A stretch of 64,000 nt of DNA from Mesorhizobium loti (GTDB lineage: Bacteria; Pseudomonadota; Alphaproteobacteria; Rhizobiales; Rhizobiaceae). Both the position numbers and the translations under genes were made by a program. The notes under the pieces were generated by a model. That model did not search any database. It had not been told where the DNA came from and worked only from the letters and a program-made list of their open reading frames with translations. The stretch covers positions 81,311-145,310 of the forward strand of contig NZ_LPWA01000046.1 of assembly GCF_001510895.1 (NCBI RefSeq), read 5' to 3'. Shown in pieces: positions 36,231-43,004 of the stretch (positions are counted from its first letter, which is position 1; the number at the start of each line of letters is the position of its first letter).

Positions 36231-36288
36231 GAATTCCTCCGCGAATGGACCAGCGGCCACTCTTGTAATGCAGCTATGGATGATGCCT

Positions 36289-36337
36289 AAAGCAATTCCA
36301 GGAAAAGTGTGAAGCGGTTTTTCCGTCCGGAATTGCG
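36289..36337. repeat. Intergenic palindrome, GCAATTCC/GGAATTGC family, copy 1
   Basis: GCAATTCC (36292-36299) and GGAATTGC (36329-36336) enclose 'AGGAAAAGTGTGAAGCGG'. Nearly the same sequence lies at 37217-37264 and a decayed copy at 57105-57143. Confidence 0.8.
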
Positions 36338-36390
36338 CCAGGACAACGAGAACCTCACCAGCCTGCCCAGCGACGATCGAGGAAAACCAG

Positions 36391-36876
36391 ATGACGATGC
36401 CCGCGCCGATCATTTCCAGTCCGATGGCGATCGAGAAGGACTGGATCGACTATAACGGTCACCTCAACATGGCCTATTACAACGTGCTGTTCGACCGCTG
36501 CTCGGACGAAGCGTTCGAGTTGATGGGCATGGGACCGAACTATGCCAAGGAGCGCCGCCTCACCATCTACACGGCCGAAGTCCATGTCTGCTATGTGCAG
36601 GAACTGCACCTCGACCACAAGGTGAAGGTCTCGTTCCAGATCATCGACCACGACGAGAAGCGGCTCAGGGTCTACCAGGAAATCCGTCATGTCGACGGCT
36701 GGCTGGCCGCGACGTCCGAATCGCTCTCCCTGCATGTCGATATGGCCGGGCCGAAGGTCGCTCCCTTCCCGGCCGATGTGATGGCGCAGGTTGAAGCGAT
36801 GCGGGACGCCCACGCGGCGCTGCCGATGCCGGAGCGTGCCGGCCGTTCGATCGGCATCAAACGCAAGAGCGCTTGA
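36391..36876 (+). CDS. Hotdog-fold acyl-CoA thioesterase
   Basis: 161 aa 4HBT-type protein. 'WIDYNGHLNMAYYNVLFDRCSDEAFE' carries the active-site region (Asp/Asn with the following His) and 'YTAEVHVCYVQELHLDHKVKVSFQIIDHDEKRLRVYQEI' the hotdog sheet. It resembles the thioesterase part of carnitine dehydrogenase/betainyl-CoA thioesterases in rhizobia, which would fit quaternary-amine metabolism, but the substrate is not provable here. Stands alone between two copies of the GCAATTCC repeat family. Confidence 0.8.
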   Translation: MTMPAPIISSPMAIEKDWIDYNGHLNMAYYNVLFDRCSDEAFELMGMGPNYAKERRLTIYTAEVHVCYVQELHLDHKVKVSFQIIDHDEKRLRVYQEIRHVDGWLAATSESLSLHVDMAGPKVAPFPADVMAQVEAMRDAHAALPMPERAGRSIGIKRKSA

Positions 36877-37021
36877 AAACCGGCGCGCCCGCGTTAACCT
36901 TACCGAGGTTTTAACGTGAACAAGCCATTTGAGTCCGTTGAACGACTCAGTGGCGCGTCCGAAAACCGCCGTACCGGGTTACGCGCGGGCGGCAAGGCGG
37001 AATGCGGTGCGAGGACAGTGC

Positions 37022-37219
37022 ATGAAAACCGACATCAAGATCGAAGTGGAGCGGTTGGCGGCCGATCCACGCATCACCGACTATGATTTCTGGCGATCGC
37101 TGAAGAACGTCAACAACGAGATCTTTCACATCGCCAACAACAACGAGCCCATACCCTTCGACATGATCCGCTGGCGCGCTATTCTCAAGCAGGCGCGCAT
37201 GAAGCGGGGGCATGCATAA
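37022..37219 (+). CDS. Small conserved hypothetical protein, 65 aa
   Basis: 'MKTDIKIEVERLAADPRITDYDFWRSLKNVNNEIFHIANNNEPIPFDMIRWRAILKQARMKRGHA': a soluble, helical, basic protein with no motif I know. GAGGA stands 9 bases before the ATG at 37022. The upstream 145 bp hold a GAGTC/GACTC hairpin and A/T-rich promoter-like sequence but no other gene. Its stop lies at the edge of a repeat. Confidence 0.65.
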   Translation: MKTDIKIEVERLAADPRITDYDFWRSLKNVNNEIFHIANNNEPIPFDMIRWRAILKQARMKRGHA

Positions 37220-37264
37220 GCAATTCCAGGAAAAGTGCGCAGCGGTTTTCCGTCCGGGATTGCG
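37217..37264. repeat. Intergenic palindrome, GCAATTCC/GGAATTGC family, copy 2
   Basis: GCAATTCC (37220-37227) and GGGATTGC (37256-37263) with the core 'AGGAAAAGTGCGCAGCGG', closely matching copy 1. It begins at the TAA of the 65-aa protein gene. Confidence 0.8.
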
Positions 37265-37281
37265 TAAAACAAGCTGAACCC

Positions 37282-37758
37282 TCAGCGCTCCCTTAACCCA
37301 CCGAGCGGTGAGCGCGGCTCGATCGGCGACGACTGGATGATGGCGGTGTTGGTCATCGCATAGGGGATGATCTTGTCGATCACCCGCTCCAGTTCGGCAA
37401 CCGAGCCGACATGCGCCAGCGCGATGAAGCAATCCTCGCCGGTCACCCGGTCGCATTGCGCGATTTCCGGCAGCTCGCGGATGATCCCGGCCACGACGGC
37501 AAGCTGCCCGGGCACCGGCCTGATACGTAGCCAGGCCGACAGCTTCAGGCCGAGCGCCGCCGGATTGATCCTCACCGTATAGGCCTCGATCACCCCGTTC
37601 TCCTGCAGCTTTCGGATGCGCTCGGCCACGCTTGGCGCCGAGAGCCCGACGGCACGCGCCAGTTCAGCCGTGCTGGTGCGCGCATCCTTCTCCAGAAGCC
37701 GCAGTATCTTGAGGTCGGCTACATCCAGATCGACGTTTTCGTTTCGAAGGCGTTTCAC
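37282..37758 (-). CDS. Lrp/AsnC family transcriptional regulator
   Basis: 158 aa. An N-terminal HTH ('LDVADLKILRLLEKDARTSTAELARAVGLSAPSVAERIRKLQENGVIEAYTV') and a C-terminal RAM ligand domain ('LPEIAQCDRVTGEDCFIALAHVGSVAELERVIDKIIPYAMTNTAIIQSSPI'). Divergent from an amino-acid-exporter-like EamA gene, which it probably controls in response to an amino acid. Confidence 0.9.
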   Translation of the reverse strand: MKRLRNENVDLDVADLKILRLLEKDARTSTAELARAVGLSAPSVAERIRKLQENGVIEAYTVRINPAALGLKLSAWLRIRPVPGQLAVVAGIIRELPEIAQCDRVTGEDCFIALAHVGSVAELERVIDKIIPYAMTNTAIIQSSPIEPRSPLGGLRER

Positions 37759-37846
37759 GATAACTCTCTTTCTTCAGAAGGCGGACGGCTATCAAGGCCG
37801 TTTATTGACCATATAAATCGCCAAGTTCGCCTGCGATAATGATCCC

Positions 37847-38761
37847 ATGAATTCTGAAGCGCAAGTTCGCACGACAAATCAGGCCACCGGCGACACGGAC
37901 ACTGCGCGCCCTGCCCTCGCCGGGTTCGCCAATGCGCTGCCGCCGCATGTCTGGTTCTGCGTCAGTGCGATTTTTCACTATCTCGGGCCGGCCTTCGCTG
38001 TGTTGCTGTTCGCTCAGGTCGGCGTGCTCGGCATGGCTTGGCTGCGCATAGCCACCGCCGCGCTCATCTTCGCGCCGCTCACCAGGCCATGGACAGTCTT
38101 CGCCCGGGCGGACCGCTCGGCCCGCCTGCTTCTGTTGACCTTCGGCATCTGCCTGGCGGTGATGAACTGTGCGTTCTATCTGGCTCTCGCTCGCCTGCCG
38201 ATCTCGCTGGTCGCCGCTATCGAATTCGTCGGCACGATCGGCGTCGCGCTTGTCGGCCTTAGAAGCCGGCGCAATGTCGCGGCGCTGGTCATCGCGGTCG
38301 CCGGCACCTTGCTGCTGATCGATATCAAGTGGTCCAGCGATCCGGTCGGCCTGTTCTGGGCCTTTTTGAACGGCGCGCTGTTCATTGGCTACATCGTTCT
38401 GGGCCACCGTATCGCCCAGACCGGCATTGGCATCGCAGGCCTCGGCACCGCCATGGCGATCGCCTTCCTCGTCGTACTGCCGGTCGGTTTCAGCGAGGCG
38501 CTGCCCGCGCTCTCGGCCCCGCAGCTGCTAATCGCCGCCATCGGCGTCGGCATCTGCTCGTCGGTCATCCCCTATATCTGCGACCAGCTCGCCATGGCGC
38601 GGCTGCCGCGCGCCAGCTTCGCGCTGATGCTCTCGCTCCTGCCGCTCACCGCGACGCTGATCGGCGTCGTCGTGCTGCGGCAGGTTCCCAGTCTCACTGA
38701 TTGCTTCGGCATTGCGCTGGTTGTGGCAGGCGTCGCCATGCATAAGCCGGCGCAGGAGTGA
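37847..38761 (+). CDS. EamA/DMT-family transporter (RhtA-like)
   Basis: 304 aa with ten predicted membrane helices in two EamA repeats ('HVWFCVSAIFHYLGPAFAVLLFAQVGVLGMAWLRIATAALIF' and 'GLFWAFLNGALFIGYIVLGHRIAQTG'). It resembles RhtA, the threonine/homoserine exporter. Paired with a divergent Lrp regulator, a common arrangement for amino-acid efflux. Followed 20 bp on by a long hairpin repeat. Confidence 0.87.
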   Translation: MNSEAQVRTTNQATGDTDTARPALAGFANALPPHVWFCVSAIFHYLGPAFAVLLFAQVGVLGMAWLRIATAALIFAPLTRPWTVFARADRSARLLLLTFGICLAVMNCAFYLALARLPISLVAAIEFVGTIGVALVGLRSRRNVAALVIAVAGTLLLIDIKWSSDPVGLFWAFLNGALFIGYIVLGHRIAQTGIGIAGLGTAMAIAFLVVLPVGFSEALPALSAPQLLIAAIGVGICSSVIPYICDQLAMARLPRASFALMLSLLPLTATLIGVVVLRQVPSLTDCFGIALVVAGVAMHKPAQE

Positions 38762-38780
38762 TCCGGCGCGACTGCGCCGC

Positions 38781-38926
38781 TGAGGTGTGTTGAGATTCAG
38801 GTCAGGCCGAGTCGAAAACGGAGGCTTCCGAGAACCGGAGCGGAGCGTACTTCAAGTACGTGAGCGCCGGAAGCGGAGGAGGCCACCGTTTGCAGGCCGG
38901 GCTCACCTGAATATCAACACACCTCA
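38781..38926. repeat. Long hairpin repeat, copy 2, with 22-bp terminal inverted repeats
   Basis: The left arm 38781-38802 (TGAGGTGTGTTGA...) matches the reverse complement of 38905-38926 at 21 of 22 positions. The core (38829-38878) shares CGAGAACCGGAGCGGAGCG and GTGAG-GCCGGAAGCG with copy 1; the apex is CGTAC-TTCAA-GTACG. The right arm supplies the stop codon of the dienelactone hydrolase gene (38924-38926). Confidence 0.85.
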
Positions 38927-39811
38927 GGCCAGCTTCTCTTTGAGGAACGCGATCGTCCGCCCCCACGCAAGGTCCGCCGCCTTCTTGTCATAGCGGGCGG
39001 CCGAGGTGTCGTTGTTGAAGGCGTGGTTGACGCCGTCATAGACATAGACGGTGTACTCGACATGCGCGGCATCGAGCGCCTTCTTGTAGGCATCGATGCC
39101 GGCGTCGATGCGCTCGTCCAGCCCGGCATAGTGCAGAAGCAATGCGGCCTTGATCTTCGGCACGTCTTCCGCCTTCGGCTGCATGCCGTAATAGGCGACG
39201 GCGGCGCTGAGGTCCGGCGCATTGACGGCAAGCGTGTTCACCGTTCCGCCGCCCCAGCAGAAGCCGACCGCACCGACCTTGCCGTTACCGTCCTTGTCGC
39301 CCTTGAGATAGGCGACTGTCGCCACCCCGTCGGCCGCGACCTGCTTGGGGTCGAGCTTGCTGAACATGTCGCGCGCCTTGTCCTCGTCGGCGGGCGTGCC
39401 GCCGAGCGGCGACAGGAAATCGGGCGCCAGTGCGACAAAGCCTTCGAGCGCCACGCGCCGGGCGACATCGCGGATATGCGGATTGAGACCCCGGTTCTCA
39501 TGGACGACGACGACAGTTCCCGCCTTGCCCGACTGGCCAGCGGGCTTGACCAGATAGGCCTTCATCTCGCCGCTGCCACCGGGATAGGTGATATCCTCAC
39601 CTTTCACCCTGGGATCACTCTCGGCCACGATCGCCGCCTGCGCCGAATTCGCCGCCAGCATCGGCACGATTGCGGCGGCAGCCGCTCCCGATCCGGCAAG
39701 CCTGGTCAGCTGCTCCATGAAGCGCCGCCGGTCGAGCGTCAGGTGCGTGTATTCGTCATAGGCATCGATCATCGCCTGGGTGATGACAGGCTTGACAACA
39801 GGTTCGGTCAT
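38924..39811 (-). CDS. Dienelactone hydrolase family protein, Tat-type N-terminus
   Basis: 295 aa alpha/beta hydrolase. 'GFCWGGGTVNTLA' holds the nucleophile Cys of the DLH group, 'LLHYAGLDERIDAG' the acid and 'DGVNHAFNNDTS' the His. The N-terminal 65 residues include 'LDRRRFMEQLTRLAGSGAAAAAIVPMLAANSAQA', a twin-arginine-like signal placed after a 35-residue leader, as in the secreted carboxymethylenebutenolidase-like group. The start at 39811 follows GAGGAGAG. Its stop is inside the arm of the repeat 38781-38926. Confidence 0.88.
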   Translation of the reverse strand: MTEPVVKPVITQAMIDAYDEYTHLTLDRRRFMEQLTRLAGSGAAAAAIVPMLAANSAQAAIVAESDPRVKGEDITYPGGSGEMKAYLVKPAGQSGKAGTVVVVHENRGLNPHIRDVARRVALEGFVALAPDFLSPLGGTPADEDKARDMFSKLDPKQVAADGVATVAYLKGDKDGNGKVGAVGFCWGGGTVNTLAVNAPDLSAAVAYYGMQPKAEDVPKIKAALLLHYAGLDERIDAGIDAYKKALDAAHVEYTVYVYDGVNHAFNNDTSAARYDKKAADLAWGRTIAFLKEKLA

Positions 39812-40048
39812 GGCTCTCCTCGATGTCTGGACTGGGTTGACGCGCAAGATAGGGTTGAAGTTTGCACGGTCCAGTCACGGACAGGTGACGATTTGGTGCG
39901 CTCGAACGCATGCGTCGCAGCGCCACGAGCACCTCGCGGCGAGCCATCACATTTTGGTCATTTCCGAAAGCCTTGATGGAGCTGTCACATAAGCAAGGAA
40001 GGCTGCCGACGCAGCTAGCCGATCCATGCGGCAAAAAAGGGGAATGCC

Positions 40049-40486
40049 ATGAACGTCCAGGACATCGTGAACACCGTCTCGCAAAAGGCAGGGCTCGACC
40101 AGGCGACCACGGAGAAGGTCGTCGGCACCATCTTTTCCGTGCTCGAACATGAAGCGGAGGGCACCAGCGTTTCGTCATTCTTCGACAAGATTCCTGGCGC
40201 CGATGCGCTGGCCCAGCAATATGACGTGATGGCCGCTGGCGCCGCGCCTGGTTCCGGCGGCGGCTTGCTGTCGTCGCTGCAGGGCGCGCTTGGCGGCGTG
40301 CTTGGCGAAAAGGCCGGCGCGCTGATCAATGGCGTCGCGGCGCTGAAAGAGTCCGGCCTCGACATGGCGCAGATCCGTCAGGCCGGCGAGACCCTGATCA
40401 AGCAGGCCGAAGCAGCCGCCGGTCCCGATCTCACCAACCAGGTGCTCGGCCAGGTGCCCAGCCTGAGGAGCCATCTGGGCCTCTAA
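40049..40486 (+). CDS. DUF2780/DUF937-like small protein
   Basis: 145 aa: 'MNVQDIVNTVSQKAGLDQATTEKVVGTIFSVLEHEAEGTSVSSFFDKIPGADALAQQYD', a Gly-rich middle ('GGGLLSSLQGALGGVLGEKAGALINGVAAL'), then 'VLGQVPSL'. The pattern of helix, Gly-rich loop and helix resembles DUF2780/DUF937 proteins of unknown function. The 237 bp upstream of it contain no other gene that I can support. Confidence 0.75.
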   Translation: MNVQDIVNTVSQKAGLDQATTEKVVGTIFSVLEHEAEGTSVSSFFDKIPGADALAQQYDVMAAGAAPGSGGGLLSSLQGALGGVLGEKAGALINGVAALKESGLDMAQIRQAGETLIKQAEAAAGPDLTNQVLGQVPSLRSHLGL

Positions 40487-40503
40487 GCCTGGCGCCTGCT
40501 CCA

Positions 40504-42822
40504 CTACTTAGGCAGCGTGTAGGCCATCACATAATCGCCCGGCTTGGTGCCGACCGAGCCGTGGCCGCCGGCAACGATGACCACGAACTGCCTGCCGTCG
40601 GCGACCGTGTAGGTCATCGGTGTCGACTGCCCACCGGCCGGCAGCCTTGCCTGCCAGAGCTGTCGGCCGGTGGTGAGATCGTAGGCGCGCAGATAGTCGT
40701 CGACCGCAGCGCCCAGGAAAGCCACGCCGCCGGCGGTGATCATCGGCCCGCCAATGCCGGGAACGCCGACCTTGAACGGCAGGGGCAGCGGCGTCATGTC
40801 ATAGACGGTGCCGTTGCGATGCTTGTAGGTGATAGTCCCCGTCCTGAGATCGACGCCGGCGACATAGCCCCAGGGCGGCGCCTGGCAAGGAATGCCGAGC
40901 GGCGACAGGAACGGTTTCAGCACCACCGCGTAAGGCGCGCCCTCGTTGCGGTTTAGCCCTTGCTCGCTGCCTTTGGTGTTGTCGCCAGGCGGCGGCACGT
41001 CCGCGCGCGGAATGAGCTTTGAAATGAAGGCGAGATAGGTCGGCATGCCGAACATCACCTGCCGCGCCGGATCGACCGCGACGCCGCCCCAGTTGAAGAC
41101 GCCGAAATTGCCGGGATAGATCAGCGAACCCTGCAGCGAGGGCGGCGTGTAGCGCCCCTCGTAGCGCAATTTCCGGAGCTCGATCCGGCACGCCAGTTGA
41201 TCGAACATGGTGATGCCCCACATGTCGGCGCCGGTCAGCGGCTTGGGATTGAACGACAGGTCCGAGGCCGGCTGTGTCGGCGAGGCATGGTCGCCTTCGA
41301 TCGCGCCGCCCGGCGCCGGCATTTCCTTCACCGGAACGATCGGCTCGCCGCTGCGCCGGTCGAGCACATAGAGGTCGCCCTGCTTGGTCGGCTCGACCAG
41401 CGCCGGCACGATCGCACCGCTGGCCGAGGTGATGTCGACCAGCGTCGGCTGGGCCGGCACGTCCATGTCCCAAAGATCGTGATGCACCAGCTGGCGCACC
41501 CAGCGCACTTTTCCGGTGTTGAGGTCGAGCGCCGTGATCGAGGAGGAGAATTTCTCGACATTGGCGCTGCGGCCCATGCCGAGCTGGTCGGGCGTCTGGT
41601 TGCCGAGCGGCAAATAGAGCAGGCCGAGCTTCTCGTCGGCGCTCGCCGTCGACCACATGTTGGGCGAGTTGTTGGTGTATTTTTGCCCCGCAGGCAGCGG
41701 CGTCGTCTGGTCCGGATTGCCTGAATCCCAGTTCCACAGCAGCGCGCCCGTGCCGGCATCATAGGCGCGGATGACGCCGGACGGCTCCTCGGTCGAATAA
41801 TTGTCGTTGACCGCCCCGCCGACGATGATCTTGCCGGTGACGATCAGCGGCGCCGAGGTCGAGTAGTAATAGCCCGATTTCGGATAGGGCATGTTGGCAA
41901 GCAGGTTGAGCGTGCCGCCTTCGGCGAAGGACGGACACACCTGGCCATTGGCGGCGTCGAGCGCGATCAGCCTGGCGTCGGAGGTCGGCAGATAGATGCG
42001 CCCGGCGCAGGGCTGCCCGGCCGCTATCTTGGCATCGGCGTAGTAGGAAACGCCGCGGCAAGTTTGGTGCTGGCGGTTGGGATCGAGCTTGACCTTCGGA
42101 TCGTAGCGCCACTTCTCCTTGCCGGTCGCAGCATCGATGGCGATGGCAAAATTGTGCGGCGTGCAGATGAACAGCGCATCGCCGATCTTTAGCGGCGTCA
42201 CTTGGTAAGTCGTCTCGCCGATATCGTCGGGACCTTTCACGTCGCCGGTGCGGTAGGTCCAGGCCGGCTGCAGCTTGGCGACATTGTCGGGCGTGATCTG
42301 GTCGAGCGGCGAATAGCGCTGGCCGAACGGCGTGCGGCCGTAGAAGTGCCATTCGCCCGCCGGCATATCGCCGCCGAGATTGGCCGTCGGCGTCACCTTG
42401 TCGGTGTCGAGCGTGCCGCCGATGTCCTCCGGGTCGACGGTCATCGAATAACCGGCCACCGCAAGCGAGGCCAGCACCGCCAGGATCAGCGGCGCGCGCC
42501 CGTCCGGACCTTTGAGCGCTCGTCTGACCCATGGCGTCAGCAGCCAAAGCGCAACAAGCACAATGATGCCGCCGCGCGGACCGAGCTGCCACCAGTCGAA
42601 GCCGATCTCCCACACCGCCCAACATAGCGTGCCGAGCACGAACGCCGCGTAGAGCCAGAGTCCCGTCGACTTGCGGCGGAAGACAAGAAAGGCGGTGATC
42701 AGGAAAGCGAGACCCGCAATCACATAGTACCAACTGCCGCCCAGTGAGACCAACCAGATGCCGCCGCCGCCAAGCGCCAGGCCGATGAGGAGGAGGACGA
42801 GGGAGGTGATGGTGACAGCCAA
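40504..42822 (-). CDS. gcd: Membrane-bound PQQ-dependent dehydrogenase (glucose/quinate/shikimate family)
   Basis: 772 aa, close to the 796 of E. coli Gcd. Five membrane helices (residues 1-140) anchor an eight-bladed PQQ beta-propeller: 'WHFYGRTPFGQRYSPLDQITPDNVAKLQPAWTYRTGD', 'QTCRGVSYY', 'VHHDLWDMDVPAQPTLVDI', 'PMITAGGVAFLGAAVDDYLRAYD'. Oxidises glucose (or quinate) in the periplasm and passes electrons to ubiquinone; in rhizobia this gives gluconate and helps solubilise phosphate. PQQ synthesis genes are not in the window. The exact sugar is inferred. Confidence 0.88.
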   Translation of the reverse strand: MAVTITSLVLLLIGLALGGGGIWLVSLGGSWYYVIAGLAFLITAFLVFRRKSTGLWLYAAFVLGTLCWAVWEIGFDWWQLGPRGGIIVLVALWLLTPWVRRALKGPDGRAPLILAVLASLAVAGYSMTVDPEDIGGTLDTDKVTPTANLGGDMPAGEWHFYGRTPFGQRYSPLDQITPDNVAKLQPAWTYRTGDVKGPDDIGETTYQVTPLKIGDALFICTPHNFAIAIDAATGKEKWRYDPKVKLDPNRQHQTCRGVSYYADAKIAAGQPCAGRIYLPTSDARLIALDAANGQVCPSFAEGGTLNLLANMPYPKSGYYYSTSAPLIVTGKIIVGGAVNDNYSTEEPSGVIRAYDAGTGALLWNWDSGNPDQTTPLPAGQKYTNNSPNMWSTASADEKLGLLYLPLGNQTPDQLGMGRSANVEKFSSSITALDLNTGKVRWVRQLVHHDLWDMDVPAQPTLVDITSASGAIVPALVEPTKQGDLYVLDRRSGEPIVPVKEMPAPGGAIEGDHASPTQPASDLSFNPKPLTGADMWGITMFDQLACRIELRKLRYEGRYTPPSLQGSLIYPGNFGVFNWGGVAVDPARQVMFGMPTYLAFISKLIPRADVPPPGDNTKGSEQGLNRNEGAPYAVVLKPFLSPLGIPCQAPPWGYVAGVDLRTGTITYKHRNGTVYDMTPLPLPFKVGVPGIGGPMITAGGVAFLGAAVDDYLRAYDLTTGRQLWQARLPAGGQSTPMTYTVADGRQFVVIVAGGHGSVGTKPGDYVMAYTLPK

Positions 42823-43004
42823 GACGGTACTCCTTCGACTGTTGCGCGGTTGCGGCGCCTCTCAGGCAACGGCATGCCGTCCCTGCCCTGCCGGCAGCTT
42901 TCCCTCACCGGCAGCGCCTGTCAAGCGAACCAGAGCGGCGCAAAAATGGAACAAAACGTAGACACTTCTGGCCTTTCGCTGCCGAATCACTACATTCGGG
43001 GGCG

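Noticed and set aside
36893..36915. CtrA-type site TTAA...TTAA upstream of the 65-aa protein gene
   Set aside because: The two TTAA boxes are 13 bases apart rather than the 7 required.
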